From Paenibacillus durus ATCC 35681 (GTDB lineage Bacteria > Bacillota > Bacilli > Paenibacillales > Paenibacillaceae), in assembly GCF_000993825.1 (NCBI RefSeq), contig NZ_CP011114.1, positions 3,596,001 to 3,660,000 of the forward strand: DNA of 64,000 bases, in the 5' to 3' direction. Of this stretch, positions 16,726-25,459 are shown piece by piece. Within the stretch, counting starts at the first letter, position 1. Every line of letters starts with the position of its first letter. The position numbers and the translations under genes are program-made. Under the pieces are notes generated by a model. The model worked only from the letters and a program-made list of their open reading frames with translations, was not told where the DNA came from and did no database searches.

Positions 16726-17013
16726 CTATTCTTCTTCCTGGCCGTTCAGTTCCTTGATGACTCTGCCCACCTGCTCGGCAAGCGCCTCCTGAAGATCGGC
16801 GAAGGCGTTAAGATAGGCGATAATATTCTTGTTCACCTGGCCCGCGCTTTCAATTACTCCCGCACTGCCGCCGAATTCCGGTTCCGCATCTGGCAAATCA
16901 TGGACGATTTGCGCCATGCGGACAGCCACGTGGCGCTCGGCGTCAAGAATGCGAGCCATCTGTTCATGCGAATGGGCCATGTGCTCCAAAATTTTGGTGA
17001 TCTTATTCTGCAT
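16726..17013 (-). CDS. small helical protein, first gene of the four-gene operon
   Basis: About 95 residues from the second ATG (17013), which has AAAGGAG eight bases upstream; the first ATG is too close. The sequence is helical throughout (KILEHMAHSHEQMARILDAE, RVIKELNGQEEE) without membrane segment, signal peptide or WXG motif. Similar short proteins are, to my recollection, common in Paenibacillus without assigned function. The four genes 17013-15638 are closely spaced on one strand. Confidence 0.7.
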   Translation of the reverse strand: MQNKITKILEHMAHSHEQMARILDAERHVAVRMAQIVHDLPDAEPEFGGSAGVIESAGQVNKNIIAYLNAFADLQEALAEQVGRVIKELNGQEEE

Positions 17014-17124
17014 GATCATGTCTCCTTTGCTTAGGCGCCCTGCTACAACATATGCGGCGGCGCCTCGGTCGGTTACGAGGAAGCAAAGGAATGGCGGAAT
17101 TCAGACCGATGCAGCCCGATGGAC

Positions 17125-17157
17125 AAAAAAGCGAGCATCCCAGCCTGGGACGCCCGC
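17125..17157 (-). terminator. terminator of the acetyltransferase transcript
   Basis: GCGGGCGTCCCA and TGGGATGCTCGC pair around a two-base loop and are followed by six T on the minus strand. It separates the acetyltransferase gene upstream from the small-protein operon downstream. Confidence 0.8.
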
Positions 17158-17176
17158 CTTCCTTTTTCATTTGTAA

Positions 17177-17632
17177 TCATTTGGTTAGTACATAGGTTCT
17201 TGGATAGAATCCGAATTTTCCATAAAAAGGCAATGCCTCATCATTTCCGAACATTACTGAAATCGTAATAGTCTTGGCGCTGTTTGCCTTCAACCAGTCA
17301 AGCGATAATGTCATCAGCTCTTGTCCAATACCACTGCCCCTGTAATCTTGCAGAACAAAGATAGAATCCAGCTCTCCCCGGTTCCCGCCGGTAATTGAAC
17401 TTATGCAATATCCTGCCAGCTTTCCCGAAAGCTCATCGCTCGCCAGCATAATATTTAGAAGTCCCTGTTCCGCTTTGTCCAAAAGATCTTTGGATCGTGC
17501 TTTAAAGGTATTAGCCATGATTTGCTCTAAAAAATGATTGGAAATCGATGCATGATGATCTCTCAGCCGTTCCCATAGCGGCTCTACCAAATGAAGTCCG
17601 GCTTGATCGGTTTGTGTATAGGTTATCTTCAC
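17177..17632 (-). CDS. GNAT family acetyltransferase
   Basis: 151 residues from the GTG at 17632. GNAT motifs are clear: DSIFVLQDYRGSGIGQELM is the acetyl-CoA loop and EALPFYGKFGF the C-terminal strand-helix. Its GTG overlaps the TGA of the MFS fragment upstream, so it was originally coupled to the MFS transporter in one operon. That operon has been split by the island at 17.9-22.2 kb. Current transcription would have to come from the island side. Confidence 0.86.
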   Translation of the reverse strand: MKITYTQTDQAGLHLVEPLWERLRDHHASISNHFLEQIMANTFKARSKDLLDKAEQGLLNIMLASDELSGKLAGYCISSITGGNRGELDSIFVLQDYRGSGIGQELMTLSLDWLKANSAKTITISVMFGNDEALPFYGKFGFYPRTYVLTK

Positions 17633-17931
17633 AAGCGCCTTGTGTCCTCCTGTTCCAGTTTTTTTGCAAAATAGGCTTTTTCCGCTCCCCTGCCTGCGGG
17701 TCCCCGGCCAAATACGGCCAAAAGGGGCAGCAGCAGTAGGCTTGCCGCCAGCAAAGACGCCCTGATCGAGAACCGGCTGCCGATCCAGCCAACCACCGGT
17801 CCGCCGGCCGTCTGGCCAAGCGCGTCGGACTGGCTGACCATCGACAGAACGGTCGCCCGGCTCCGGCTCTCCAAATTCCGGTTCAGCCAGGAGGCGTATA
17901 CCGGCTCGGCTACTGAAGAAGCCATGCCGAT
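17629..17931 (-). pseudogene. 3' fragment of MFS transporter (left copy)
   Basis: The frame encodes only the last ~97 residues of an MFS protein (SSVAEPVYASWLNRNLESRS onward) and ends with the natural C-terminus overlapping the acetyltransferase start. Positions 17681-17931 repeat 22241-22491 with seven mismatches. Upstream of 17931 the similarity stops abruptly. It is the natural 3' end of the gene whose 5' part lies at 23.5 kb. Confidence 0.85.
17681..17931 (-). repeat. direct repeat, left copy, bracketing the island
   Basis: 251 bp, 7 mismatches (about 97% identical) to 22241-22491, same orientation, offset exactly 4560 bp. Both ends are abrupt. See the right copy. Confidence 0.92.
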
Positions 17932-18062
17932 CAGTCAATTCGACAGGCTCTTCGTGGAGATGTAGAAAACCGTACCCTCTATCGTAGCCCCAGTAAAGAA
18001 ATCCAAATCGGATGTCAAGCAATGATATAGACACTTAATTTAGAATAATCAATAATATATTT

Positions 18063-18734
18063 CTAAGAAATCGCATTTAACTTCTTATTTTTAAGTTCAT
18101 ATTTTTTTTTGCATAAATTGGCAACCGATTTATCATGGGTAACAACGACCATGGTAGTCCCTCTATGATTTAGATCTTTAAATATTTCTAAAATGGTTTC
18201 TTCGGTTTTCTCATCTAATGAGCCGGTTGGTTCATCAGCTAAAAGGATAGAAGGATTTTTCACAATAGCCCTCGCTATTGCTACCCGCTGCCGCTCACCA
18301 CCGGATAAGTTGCCAACAGGTCTACTTTTCAGGTGACTTATCTCTAATTCCTCTAAAACCTTTTCAACCTTTAACTTGATCTCTTTCTTTGATTGTCTAA
18401 GATATTGTAAAGGCAGAGCGACGTTATGGTATACATTTCGGTCACCCAAGAGATTAAAATATTGAGTAACAAATCCAATATTGTATTTACGATATCCTGC
18501 AAGTTCATTGGTTGTCATTGCCGACACGTCTTTACCGTTAAACAACATAATCCCTTCGTCTGACTGTATTAACCCGGCTAAAATGTTAAGAAGTGTAGAC
18601 TTTCCGGAACCGCTTTTCCCTTGTATAGCTACCGATTCGCCTTTATAAATTCGAAGATCAATATGATCTAGCAAGCTGCTATAATCATTTCCGTTTCTAA
18701 ATTGTTTCTTTACACCTGAGAGTTCAAGTATCAT
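18063..18734 (-). CDS. ABC transporter ATP-binding protein, MacB/LolD type
   Basis: 223 residues. Walker A GKSGSGKST (39-47), Q-loop QYFNLL, signature LSGGERQR, Walker B ILLADEPT and H-loop VVTHD are all intact. The class matches ATPases that drive FtsX-like permeases in peptide export or resistance. It starts 5 bp after the second permease and ends the AT-rich operon. It probably energises the two permeases for export of, or immunity to, the secreted peptide encoded upstream. Confidence 0.92.
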   Translation of the reverse strand: MILELSGVKKQFRNGNDYSSLLDHIDLRIYKGESVAIQGKSGSGKSTLLNILAGLIQSDEGIMLFNGKDVSAMTTNELAGYRKYNIGFVTQYFNLLGDRNVYHNVALPLQYLRQSKKEIKLKVEKVLEELEISHLKSRPVGNLSGGERQRVAIARAIVKNPSILLADEPTGSLDEKTEETILEIFKDLNHRGTTMVVVTHDKSVANLCKKKYELKNKKLNAIS

Positions 18735-18739
18735 ACTTA

Positions 18740-20029
18740 TTAATTCCTTTCATCGTCATTAGTTTTCAAGAAGTACGTTTTCTTGAGCCCGTTCCTGATA
18801 AGAAAATGAATAATAAAAATCATCATAATACAGATTCCCAACATGTAAATCAGAATGCTTATCTCACCTATTTTCAGTATATTTCTTAATATGACTCCGC
18901 TAAATATGCAAGCAACCAGCAATAAAGAGCTTATTTCAAGCCATTGCGACGTCAATAAGAATTTCTGAGAAGCTCCATTGATATAATGCACATAAAAGGA
19001 TGCAAACCTTCTTTTTTGCTGCAACAGAAATATGATGCTGATAATGATTATATTTAGAACCAAAGTAGTGATAAAGATCGCAAAGGCTAGACCTTTGTTT
19101 TCTAACATAACGGTTAGCAGCCCTCTGTATTTAGCAAAATGAGGATTCAGATTTATGAATGAATAACTTCCAAAAGATGTTTTTTTTGAGATTGCTTCTA
19201 CTCTTTGCATCATTAGTTGATTAGCTTTTGGAGTATTATCCGTTATGATGTAACCGTTATCCATAGCAAAATAATTTTTACGTTGAAAAAGCTCATCTTC
19301 TTTGGTAACAGGATTACCATGGGATTGATAGGGTAACAAAAGGTGTTCGTCCAAATAAAACTCTGAAGAGGCCTGGTAGTATATCTTACTATTTTTTTTG
19401 AGAAATCCGATAATCTTTGCTTTTATAATTTCCCCATAGTACTCAATTTCTATCTTTTCACCAATTTTAAAAAAAGATTTATAGGAATTTCCCATGACCA
19501 CGGGCATGATTTCCTGGGGATTTTCAAAATCCTGTTGATTCCACAATCTACCATCTTCGGCCTTCAACTCAAAAAAAACAGGAACCTTCTCATTGATCTG
19601 AAGTGATTTAACTTCAGTGAATACTTCCGTTCCAGATGTAAACCGATTGATTTCAGCGCCTCGTTCATATCCTTGTCCAAACGGTTCAAGCGGTTGATCA
19701 CTCTTCAGAAGTATAGGGTGATCGAACATGGCCAAATAATTAAAATTTGACGCTGAGTTCAGTTCTTTATAATAATTCTTAAGGATACTTAAATAATTGG
19801 GTCGGCTTATGAAGTTTTGATAGTCTTCACCATCGTAGTAACCATCCAGCAGTTGATATACCGCCTTGCCATCATATATATTTTGAAGATGCTTGCTTTC
19901 ATAATTTAATTGTTCAATGAACGTCAGGAAAGTGCCTACAAGAATGAAAAATGCAGTCAGATGCAAAACCAAAAATATTATTGTAGCTTTGTAAGCGAAA
20001 AAGTAATGCTTTAATTCTCGAATAATCAC
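18740..20029 (-). CDS. FtsX/MacB-like permease of the peptide-associated ABC system
   Basis: About 430 residues from a GTG at 20029 that overlaps the stop of the upstream permease (GTGA). One membrane segment near the N-terminus (IIFLVLHLTAFFILVGTFL), a ~270-residue outer domain, then three C-terminal segments (IFITTLVLNIIIISIIFLL onward). This is the FtsX/MacB topology also found in the membrane proteins that accompany lactococcin-972-type bacteriocins. Base composition is far more AT-rich than the flanking chromosome. Confidence 0.8.
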   Translation of the reverse strand: MIIRELKHYFFAYKATIIFLVLHLTAFFILVGTFLTFIEQLNYESKHLQNIYDGKAVYQLLDGYYDGEDYQNFISRPNYLSILKNYYKELNSASNFNYLAMFDHPILLKSDQPLEPFGQGYERGAEINRFTSGTEVFTEVKSLQINEKVPVFFELKAEDGRLWNQQDFENPQEIMPVVMGNSYKSFFKIGEKIEIEYYGEIIKAKIIGFLKKNSKIYYQASSEFYLDEHLLLPYQSHGNPVTKEDELFQRKNYFAMDNGYIITDNTPKANQLMMQRVEAISKKTSFGSYSFINLNPHFAKYRGLLTVMLENKGLAFAIFITTLVLNIIIISIIFLLQQKRRFASFYVHYINGASQKFLLTSQWLEISSLLLVACIFSGVILRNILKIGEISILIYMLGICIMMIFIIHFLIRNGLKKTYFLKTNDDERN

Positions 20030-21000
20030 CTTTTTACTACACCCCGTTTTTTCTCTAAATGATCTCTCCCTATAAAAACACCTATGATAATCCATGACAT
20101 TAGAATTGTTATAGGCATAACTAGCAATACTTTACTTAAAGCAAGAGAGTCGAAAATAACAGCTCCGCTAAAGATAAAAAGGCTGATCAGAGATGAAAGA
20201 AAGATGATGACTGAATTTTTAATTAATATTTCAAAATAAAGATTTTTCTTTGATATACCTAACATATACAGGGTTTTTATGACCTTTTGTTCCTTTTCAT
20301 ACCCATATCTTAATATTGAAATAAGACCGATCAATAATAAGAAATACATTTCAAGTAAAAGAAACTTATATAGAAAGGGAGCATCACCTGTTCTAAGAAA
20401 CCCTTTTTGAAAGTTATCAATAGTAGAAATAAAGGAATCCGATTTTGTAGCTCTATTTAGTATTTTTTTCACAACATTCGGGTTATCACTGTCAATAACT
20501 ATTTTAGTATTTAAATCATTTAATTGAAGACCGGGATCATGCAATAGAATAAGATAATCCACGGAGCTTGGAAAAGACGCACCCATTATTCCTATAACTT
20601 CGTAACTTTTTGTTTGATACGATATGTACTTCACTCCACTTATTGTACGCGTATACTGCTCCATCTCTCGTCCTATAACTGCAGTTTTGGTTCTTTCGGA
20701 GAGATTTAAGAAATCTCCTGAAATCATAGGGGGAGACCAGTGTCCATTGTTCTTCAATAAGTATCTGTGAGTGTCATCTTCTTCTAGGAACAAACGATAT
20801 TGGGATCTGCTTAAATCTTCATTAATCCACGTTAGATCCCCCTTTGCAATTAACATCGACGAGTTGCTGGTATAGAGATTATTCGATAGTTGCTCATACA
20901 TTTGTTGTTTATTTACATAGAATTGAAAGGTATAGGTCATTAAAAATAAAAAAACAAAGAGAATAAAAATAGGAATATTATTCCTGTTAAATATAAGCAT
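20026..21000 (-). CDS. FtsX/MacB-like permease, first subunit
   Basis: About 324 residues from the ATG at 21000, preferred over an upstream TTG because GGGG lies eight bases before it. N-terminal segment IPIFILFVFLFLMTYTFQF, a ~200-residue outer domain, then three membrane segments (LLLIGLISIL, IIFLSSLISLFIFSG, MPITILMSWIIIGVFIG). Coupled to the next permease; the pair would form a heterodimer. A strong terminator just upstream separates it from the peptide gene, so it is probably expressed at lower level by read-through. Confidence 0.8.
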   Translation of the reverse strand: MLIFNRNNIPIFILFVFLFLMTYTFQFYVNKQQMYEQLSNNLYTSNSSMLIAKGDLTWINEDLSRSQYRLFLEEDDTHRYLLKNNGHWSPPMISGDFLNLSERTKTAVIGREMEQYTRTISGVKYISYQTKSYEVIGIMGASFPSSVDYLILLHDPGLQLNDLNTKIVIDSDNPNVVKKILNRATKSDSFISTIDNFQKGFLRTGDAPFLYKFLLLEMYFLLLIGLISILRYGYEKEQKVIKTLYMLGISKKNLYFEILIKNSVIIFLSSLISLFIFSGAVIFDSLALSKVLLVMPITILMSWIIIGVFIGRDHLEKKRGVVKR

Positions 21001-21025
21001 TTCTGTATCCCCACTTTTCAAAAAT

Positions 21026-21063
21026 AGAACCAGAGCTTGTCGTATTCAACAAGCTCTGGTTCT
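21026..21063 (-). terminator. strong hairpin between peptide gene and ABC genes
   Basis: A perfect 15-bp stem (AGAACCAGAGCTTGT and its inverse) with an eight-base loop is followed by ATTTTTG on the minus strand. It lies between the peptide stop (21076) and the permease start, so most transcripts should end here. Confidence 0.85.
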
Positions 21064-21075
21064 TATTTAGTTATA

Positions 21076-21525
21076 TTAACTTTGACCCCAGTAAGTTCTT
21101 GCCTCAGGATTGTCGAAAATATCAGGTTGAAACCAAGGTGAAGTAGCTTCTGAAATCCAGTTGCTATTGTTATAAACTCTTCCACTGGTGGTTTTGACTG
21201 TCCCATTGGAAAGTTCCATTCGTGCGGTAGTATAATGTGAAACATAATACCATGTGGTTTTTCCATGAGCTGCGTATTCATTAATGGGCGATGCGGAACT
21301 TCCAACATTCCTGTATAAACGTTCCCCTACATGTGAGTCAGGTGTGCTACTGGATGCTAATTGAACGGACGCCCCATCGCTACTCGAATTGTTATAATAC
21401 CCTTCAGATTCGCTCCATCCCCCTGAAGCTAATTCGGCAGTTTTAGCAGCAAAACTAGGAACGGCTACTGTCAAAAGAGAAAGTCCTAATGCACAAGTGA
21501 AAATAATCTTTTTTTGCCTTTTCAA
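21076..21525 (-). CDS. secreted bacteriocin-like peptide precursor
   Basis: 149 residues from the TTG at 21525, which has GGAGG eight bases upstream. It has a clear signal peptide (KRQKKIIFTCALGLSLLTVA, cut probably after SFA-A). The mature part of ~120 residues is rich in Ser, Tyr, Trp and Asn and lacks cysteine. It ends in an aromatic ARTYWGQS. Size, secretion and the neighbouring MacB-like ABC system resemble lactococcin-972-type loci, but sequence similarity to that family is only suggestive. It could be a toxin or a signal. Confidence 0.65.
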   Translation of the reverse strand: MKRQKKIIFTCALGLSLLTVAVPSFAAKTAELASGGWSESEGYYNNSSSDGASVQLASSSTPDSHVGERLYRNVGSSASPINEYAAHGKTTWYYVSHYTTARMELSNGTVKTTSGRVYNNSNWISEATSPWFQPDIFDNPEARTYWGQS

Positions 21526-21565
21526 GATTTCATCCTCCAAAAATGTATTTTTATTACATTACCAT

Positions 21566-21592
21566 ATTATACTATATATGAGAAAATATCAA
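21566..21592 (-). promoter_or_regulatory. promoter of the peptide gene
   Basis: TATAAT (21571-21566) lies 15 bases after TTGATA (21592-21587) on the minus strand. TATATGA/TCATATA inverted sequences overlap it and may be an operator. Spacing is slightly short of the usual 17. Confidence 0.5.
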
Positions 21593-22240
21593 CTATAAAT
21601 ATCATATATTTTATTATTCCATATATTTTTCTATATATGCATATATAAATGTCTTATCCAAAAATTGTAGGACAATCCTTGCTTAGCAAAGGTTAGATTA
21701 TACAAAATAACTATTTTAAACGTAAAAAAGACACCCCTTCACTAAGAAAGAATGTCAAAAAAATTTTCAAGAGACTTCGGGAATTCTACTTTGATAGTGA
21801 ATTTCTTGAAACTTAAATTTTTAATTTAATATTTCAATAGAAATAACAATGAGTACTTTTGGGATAAACCAGCCGGTTTAGGACTTAGAGCGTTTATCCT
21901 ACTAAAATAATAATGGCCTGTGACCTGCACTTTTAGTACGCAAAAAGCAGATTCACAGGCCAAGTACATTTTTATGTTTCCTCGCTACTAGACATGGGTA
22001 AAATGGAATGAGATTTTATATGGAGATGTGGGATGATAAGCTGATTAGCAGCGCAAGGTTCTTGTGCTTCGCGGCTTTCACGAGCACTCATGTGCGCAGA
22101 GGCACCATGTTAAATCGCTCTATTAGTCTAGAATCCGTAGTTTTAACCACGCAGTAAAGCGAAGAACCATTTTTATTCATGGTTTGGTAAAACCCTGTAT
22201 CCACTAGATTTTCCTGCAAAACGGGCCTTCGCAAATGATA
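21593..22240. other. AT-rich non-coding part of the island
   Basis: No convincing gene is seen. A long hairpin at 21915-21962 (GGCCTGTGA with TCACAGGCC, plus an inner CTGC/GCAG) could be a terminator or structured RNA. At 22088-22200 the minus strand carries a short open stretch (MNKNGSSLYCVVKTTD) that may be the end of a lost gene. The island edge is at 22240. Confidence 0.5.
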
Positions 22241-23487
22241 TCCGCTCCCCTGCCTGCGGGTCCCCGGCCAAATACGGCCAAAAGAGGCAGCAGCAGTATA
22301 CTTGCCGCCAGCAAAGACGCCCTGATCGAGAACCGGCTGCCGATCCAGCCAACCACCGGTCCGCCGGCCGTCTGGCCAAGCGCGTCGGACTGGCTGACCA
22401 TCGACAGAACGGTCACCCGGCTCCGGCTCTCCAGATTCCGGTTCAGCCAGGAGGCATACACCGGCTCGGCTACTGAAGAAGCCATGCCGATGACAAGTAC
22501 GGCGGACATCGCGAGGCCAAATGACGGCGACAGCGCAAGTAAGGCGATACAGGCGATGCGGACAGCCGTCAGCAGCAGCATAACCGCAGACAGCTTCCGC
22601 TCGCCGCCCATATCGATTCTTCGCTCGGCAAAATGCACGGCAAGCAGTCCCAGCAGGGTTTCCGCCGCTCCGATAAGGCCGAACCAAGCCGCCATTGACA
22701 GCGGCAGATCGGGAAAGCCGATGCCGTTAATCAAATGCACCTGCCACAGACGGTCATAGCCTTCGGAGGCGGCGCCTCCCAGCAGTGTCACACAGACCAT
22801 CGTAATCAGTAGGGGGTTTCTGCGCACCACGGCTGCTCCTTCCAGCCACGTATTCCGCATCGCCCGAAAATGCGAGACTTGCGGCTCGCGGCTCCGGGGC
22901 TTAAACTTCGTCTCCCTCATGCAGCGAAGCAAATACAACCCCGCCGTGAAGTAGATTGCCCCGCCAGCCAAATACGGTAGATTCGGCATAAGCATCGACA
23001 GCCCCACACTGATGCCGATGCCCAGCAGGGATGCGACCAGCGAGAGACGCTGGGATCACATGAACAGGCTTCCGGCTTCTTCTTCGCCTGCCTCATCGAC
23101 AATCCATGCCGTGTCCGCCCCGCTGATGAACGTCCAGCCAAGACCGAACAGCAGCTGTGCGCCCAGCACCACGGCAAAGGCGGAGAACAGAGACGCGCCG
23201 CCCGTAAGCCAAACCGCGCTTCCCTCCAGCGTGAAGCCGCCCCCCAGAATAAACATGCCGATAATGACAGACAGCCGCCTTCCGTACGTATCGGCAACCA
23301 CCCCGGTGATTCCCTCAAACACCAGTACCGTCAGTTCCAGCACCGTTCCGATCAGCATAAGCTGAAGAGGATTAAATCCCAGCTTTGCCACATAGTAGAC
23401 ACTATACGTCGTAAAAATGGTACTCCCCGCCAGAGCCGTCATAAACTTCATCCATAAATACACTTGTGATGCCCGGTACCGATTCAA
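22204..23487 (-). pseudogene. MFS transporter, interrupted and with an in-frame stop
   Basis: The frame from TTG 23487 encodes a typical MFS N-terminal half (DTYGRRLSVIIGMFILGGG is the motif-A loop) but meets TGA at 23056-23058 in SLFM-stop-SQRLSL. The same frame continues to 22204, so a single CGA-to-TGA change is likely. The 3' end is also wrong: after the repeat ends at 22241 the protein runs into island sequence (GADIICEGPFCRKI). Natural C-terminus and coupled acetyltransferase now lie 4.6 kb away. The N-terminal fragment 23056-23487 (143 residues) may still be translated. Confidence 0.88.
22241..22491 (-). repeat. direct repeat, right copy, bracketing the island
   Basis: 251 bp matching 17681-17931 with seven substitutions and no gaps. 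It lies inside the MFS gene that continues to the right without a break, whereas its left edge is the island junction. The pattern equals the footprint of a single crossover between an internal gene fragment on a circle and the chromosome. Confidence 0.92.
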
Positions 23488-23545
23488 AATATGTTCCGCC
23501 TTTCAGGCAGGCGGACCTTTCATGCCATGACTATTAGGCGGAGGA

Positions 23546-23668
23546 CTAATCCTCCGCTGCCGCCAAGCCGCCCAGCCCGCGCTGCCGCTTCGATTGAGAT
23601 TGGTGTACATTTGGTTTTCCATTGAGCAGAATAATCGTTGTTTGATCGAACTGTCGGCTTCTTGACAT
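23546..23668 (-). CDS. small 40-residue protein, unknown
   Basis: ATG at 23668 is preceded by GGAGGTGCTTCAGC, an excellent ribosome site, and a TATAAT lies about 35 bp further upstream (near 23700). The product starts SRSRQFDQTTIILLNGKPN, is basic and ends GGLAAAED. It has no membrane segment or signal. The frame closes with TAG inside a GGCGGAGGA/TCCTCCGCC hairpin. Good signals at both ends make it a likely real gene; function unknown. It lies just upstream of the broken MFS gene. Confidence 0.55.
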   Translation of the reverse strand: MSRSRQFDQTTIILLNGKPNVHQSQSKRQRGLGGLAAAED

Positions 23669-23814
23669 GCTGAAGCACCTCCGTTAATAAATTGCCTTAA
23701 TTATAGCTTATACGCCATGAATAGAATACCTAAATTTTTACATCCGCTTTGCCTGTAAAGCGGGTTCCGGAGAGGATGTTGCAGGGCGGGTAAATATGCT
23801 GAATTTTGGGAGGC

Positions 23815-23847
23815 AAAAAAACCGCCGGCGCTTTCGCAGGCGGTTCA
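23815..23847 (-). terminator. terminator of the DUF1858-DUF438 operon
   Basis: AACCGCC...GGCGGTT with an inner GCG/CGC pairing is followed by a run of T on the minus strand, directly after the DUF438 stop codon at 23857. Confidence 0.83.
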
Positions 23848-23856
23848 AACTCTTTT

Positions 23857-25116
23857 CTACTCGGACAAAATACGCTTCTGCCCTTCCAGGGCGCGGATCG
23901 GAGCGATGTTTTGTGTAAATTCCAATGTTCCCAGATAGCGCCCTTCTTCGTCGCGGACGGCAAAGTAGCGGATATAAATAAATTTGTCCTTCATTTGAAT
24001 CCAGAAATCCTCGGCGTCCTTGTTGCCGGACTTGAAATCCTCCAGCAGCTTCTCTACGACATGCACGCTTTGCGGCGGATGGCAGTTCTGCACGGTGCGG
24101 CCGATCACGGCCTTGGTGCGGGCAAAGATACGTTCTTTGCCGTGGGAGAAATAACGGACCACATCGTTCTCATCGATAAACGTCAGATCGACCGGCAGAT
24201 GATTCATGATCAGTTCAAGCTGCTGCACAGACAGTATGCCGGTCTCAAAGCGGATGAAGCCCTGCGGGGTTCCGGCGCTTTCCGCTTCCTTCGCCTCTGC
24301 GTCCACGGGCTCGGGATTGCGCTCCGGCACCCATTCTTTCTCCGGCGCAGCCAGACAGAAGCCGATCGTGCCGCTCTCCCGGGCAATTTTTACCCATTCG
24401 TCCTCGGTCAGCTTGTCCAGCGCCATCGGCAGCAAAATATTCTCTTCCTTAAAAACCATCTCATTCACTTCTTTAATGATAAGCTCAAGCGCCGACACCA
24501 CTTCCTCCCGGTTTCCGGTATAGCCGGACAGAAGGGCTTTGGCCTCCTTGATCATGCTGCGGATGCCGTCGTCCACGCCCCACATCACCTGAGTCGGACC
24601 GTAAATTCCGTACTTCTCCAGATAAGGGAATAGCAGGTTCTCCTTGCGGCTGAAGTGTTTGTCGATGTCCAGCAGAAGGCCCAGATCCTCCAGCAGCTTG
24701 AAGATGATTCCTTCATCATCGCTTTTGCGGAATTTATCCTTATGCAGCTCCACCCGGAAATTAACCAGCTTCTCAATCTCGCGGTTCTCCAGCTTGAACG
24801 TATGCACCGGATGACCTGGCTGCTCCTCGGGCTTGGATGACCGGTGAATCTCCTCGATGGAGCCTTTGAAGATAGCCGTATGCACAGAGCATAGACGCTG
24901 CACTTCGGTTACCGGAATCCCTTCCTCCGTCATCAGTGAATGCTCCATTGCGGATATTTCCGCCACCGTCACATCTCCGACCGCTTCTTCAAAGCGGGCT
25001 TTCACTTCCTCGACGCTTTTGCCGGCATGCAGTTCCTTGATGATTTCTTTCAGCATATTCTGCCGATGGGTCTGCTCTGTCTCATGGACTTCCCGGTTAT
25101 TGATTAATTCGCTCAT
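23857..25116 (-). CDS. DUF438 protein with hemerythrin and PAS-like domains
   Basis: 419 residues. An N-terminal DUF438 helical domain (about 18-85) is followed by a hemerythrin-like HHE domain (about 100-235) with HPVHTFKLENREIE, DKHFSRKENLLFPYLEK and FKEENILLPMA supplying His and Glu ligands. A C-terminal PAS-like domain (about 300-410, DLTFIDENDVVRYFSHGKER) completes it. Such proteins are thought to sense oxygen or nitric oxide through a diiron site. It is coupled to a DUF1858 gene and lies behind an Fnr box, fitting a role at low oxygen. GAGGAGAGG precedes the ATG. Confidence 0.9.
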   Translation of the reverse strand: MSELINNREVHETEQTHRQNMLKEIIKELHAGKSVEEVKARFEEAVGDVTVAEISAMEHSLMTEEGIPVTEVQRLCSVHTAIFKGSIEEIHRSSKPEEQPGHPVHTFKLENREIEKLVNFRVELHKDKFRKSDDEGIIFKLLEDLGLLLDIDKHFSRKENLLFPYLEKYGIYGPTQVMWGVDDGIRSMIKEAKALLSGYTGNREEVVSALELIIKEVNEMVFKEENILLPMALDKLTEDEWVKIARESGTIGFCLAAPEKEWVPERNPEPVDAEAKEAESAGTPQGFIRFETGILSVQQLELIMNHLPVDLTFIDENDVVRYFSHGKERIFARTKAVIGRTVQNCHPPQSVHVVEKLLEDFKSGNKDAEDFWIQMKDKFIYIRYFAVRDEEGRYLGTLEFTQNIAPIRALEGQKRILSE

Positions 25117-25130
25117 TTTGATCCTCTCCT

Positions 25131-25358
25131 CTATTCCTGAATAATGAATCCGTGACGACGAAACGTCTGCTTGACGGTGTCTATATCTATTTTCTTAAGC
25201 TTGATGCCTTTCGCTAGTGTCATAAAACGTCCGGCCGTCTGCAGCATGCCCGGCTTGGCGATATCTTGGAAACCCAGCTCAATCATGATGTCCTTTACTT
25301 CGGGATCACGGCTGACCAGATCGAATATCGGTTCATTTATGCTCAATGTTTTTTGCAT
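25131..25358 (-). CDS. DUF1858 domain protein
   Basis: 75 residues, the whole protein being one DUF1858 domain (VSRDPEVKDIMIELGFQDIA, then GRFMTLAKGIKLKKID). The family often precedes DUF438/hemerythrin proteins or is fused to them, as here with a 14-bp gap. Ending in RRHGFIIQE. Its role is unknown but tied to the neighbour. First gene of a two-gene operon. Confidence 0.9.
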   Translation of the reverse strand: MQKTLSINEPIFDLVSRDPEVKDIMIELGFQDIAKPGMLQTAGRFMTLAKGIKLKKIDIDTVKQTFRRHGFIIQE

Positions 25359-25459
25359 ACAGCTCAGCCCCTTGCCAGTGGCCTGCCCTTTTACGGATAA
25401 GACCCATTTTATTGATAATCCTTCTCAACACAAGACTAGCATGGGTGAAATATCGGAAT

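Noticed and set aside
17933..22240. Insertion sequence or integrative element with att sites
   Set aside because: No transposase, integrase or terminal inverted repeats; the 251-bp repeats are gene fragments, not short att sites.
22088..22687. 199-codon minus-strand frame over the MFS 3' region
   Set aside because: It is out of frame with the MFS protein through most of its length and repeats as a shadow in the left copy.
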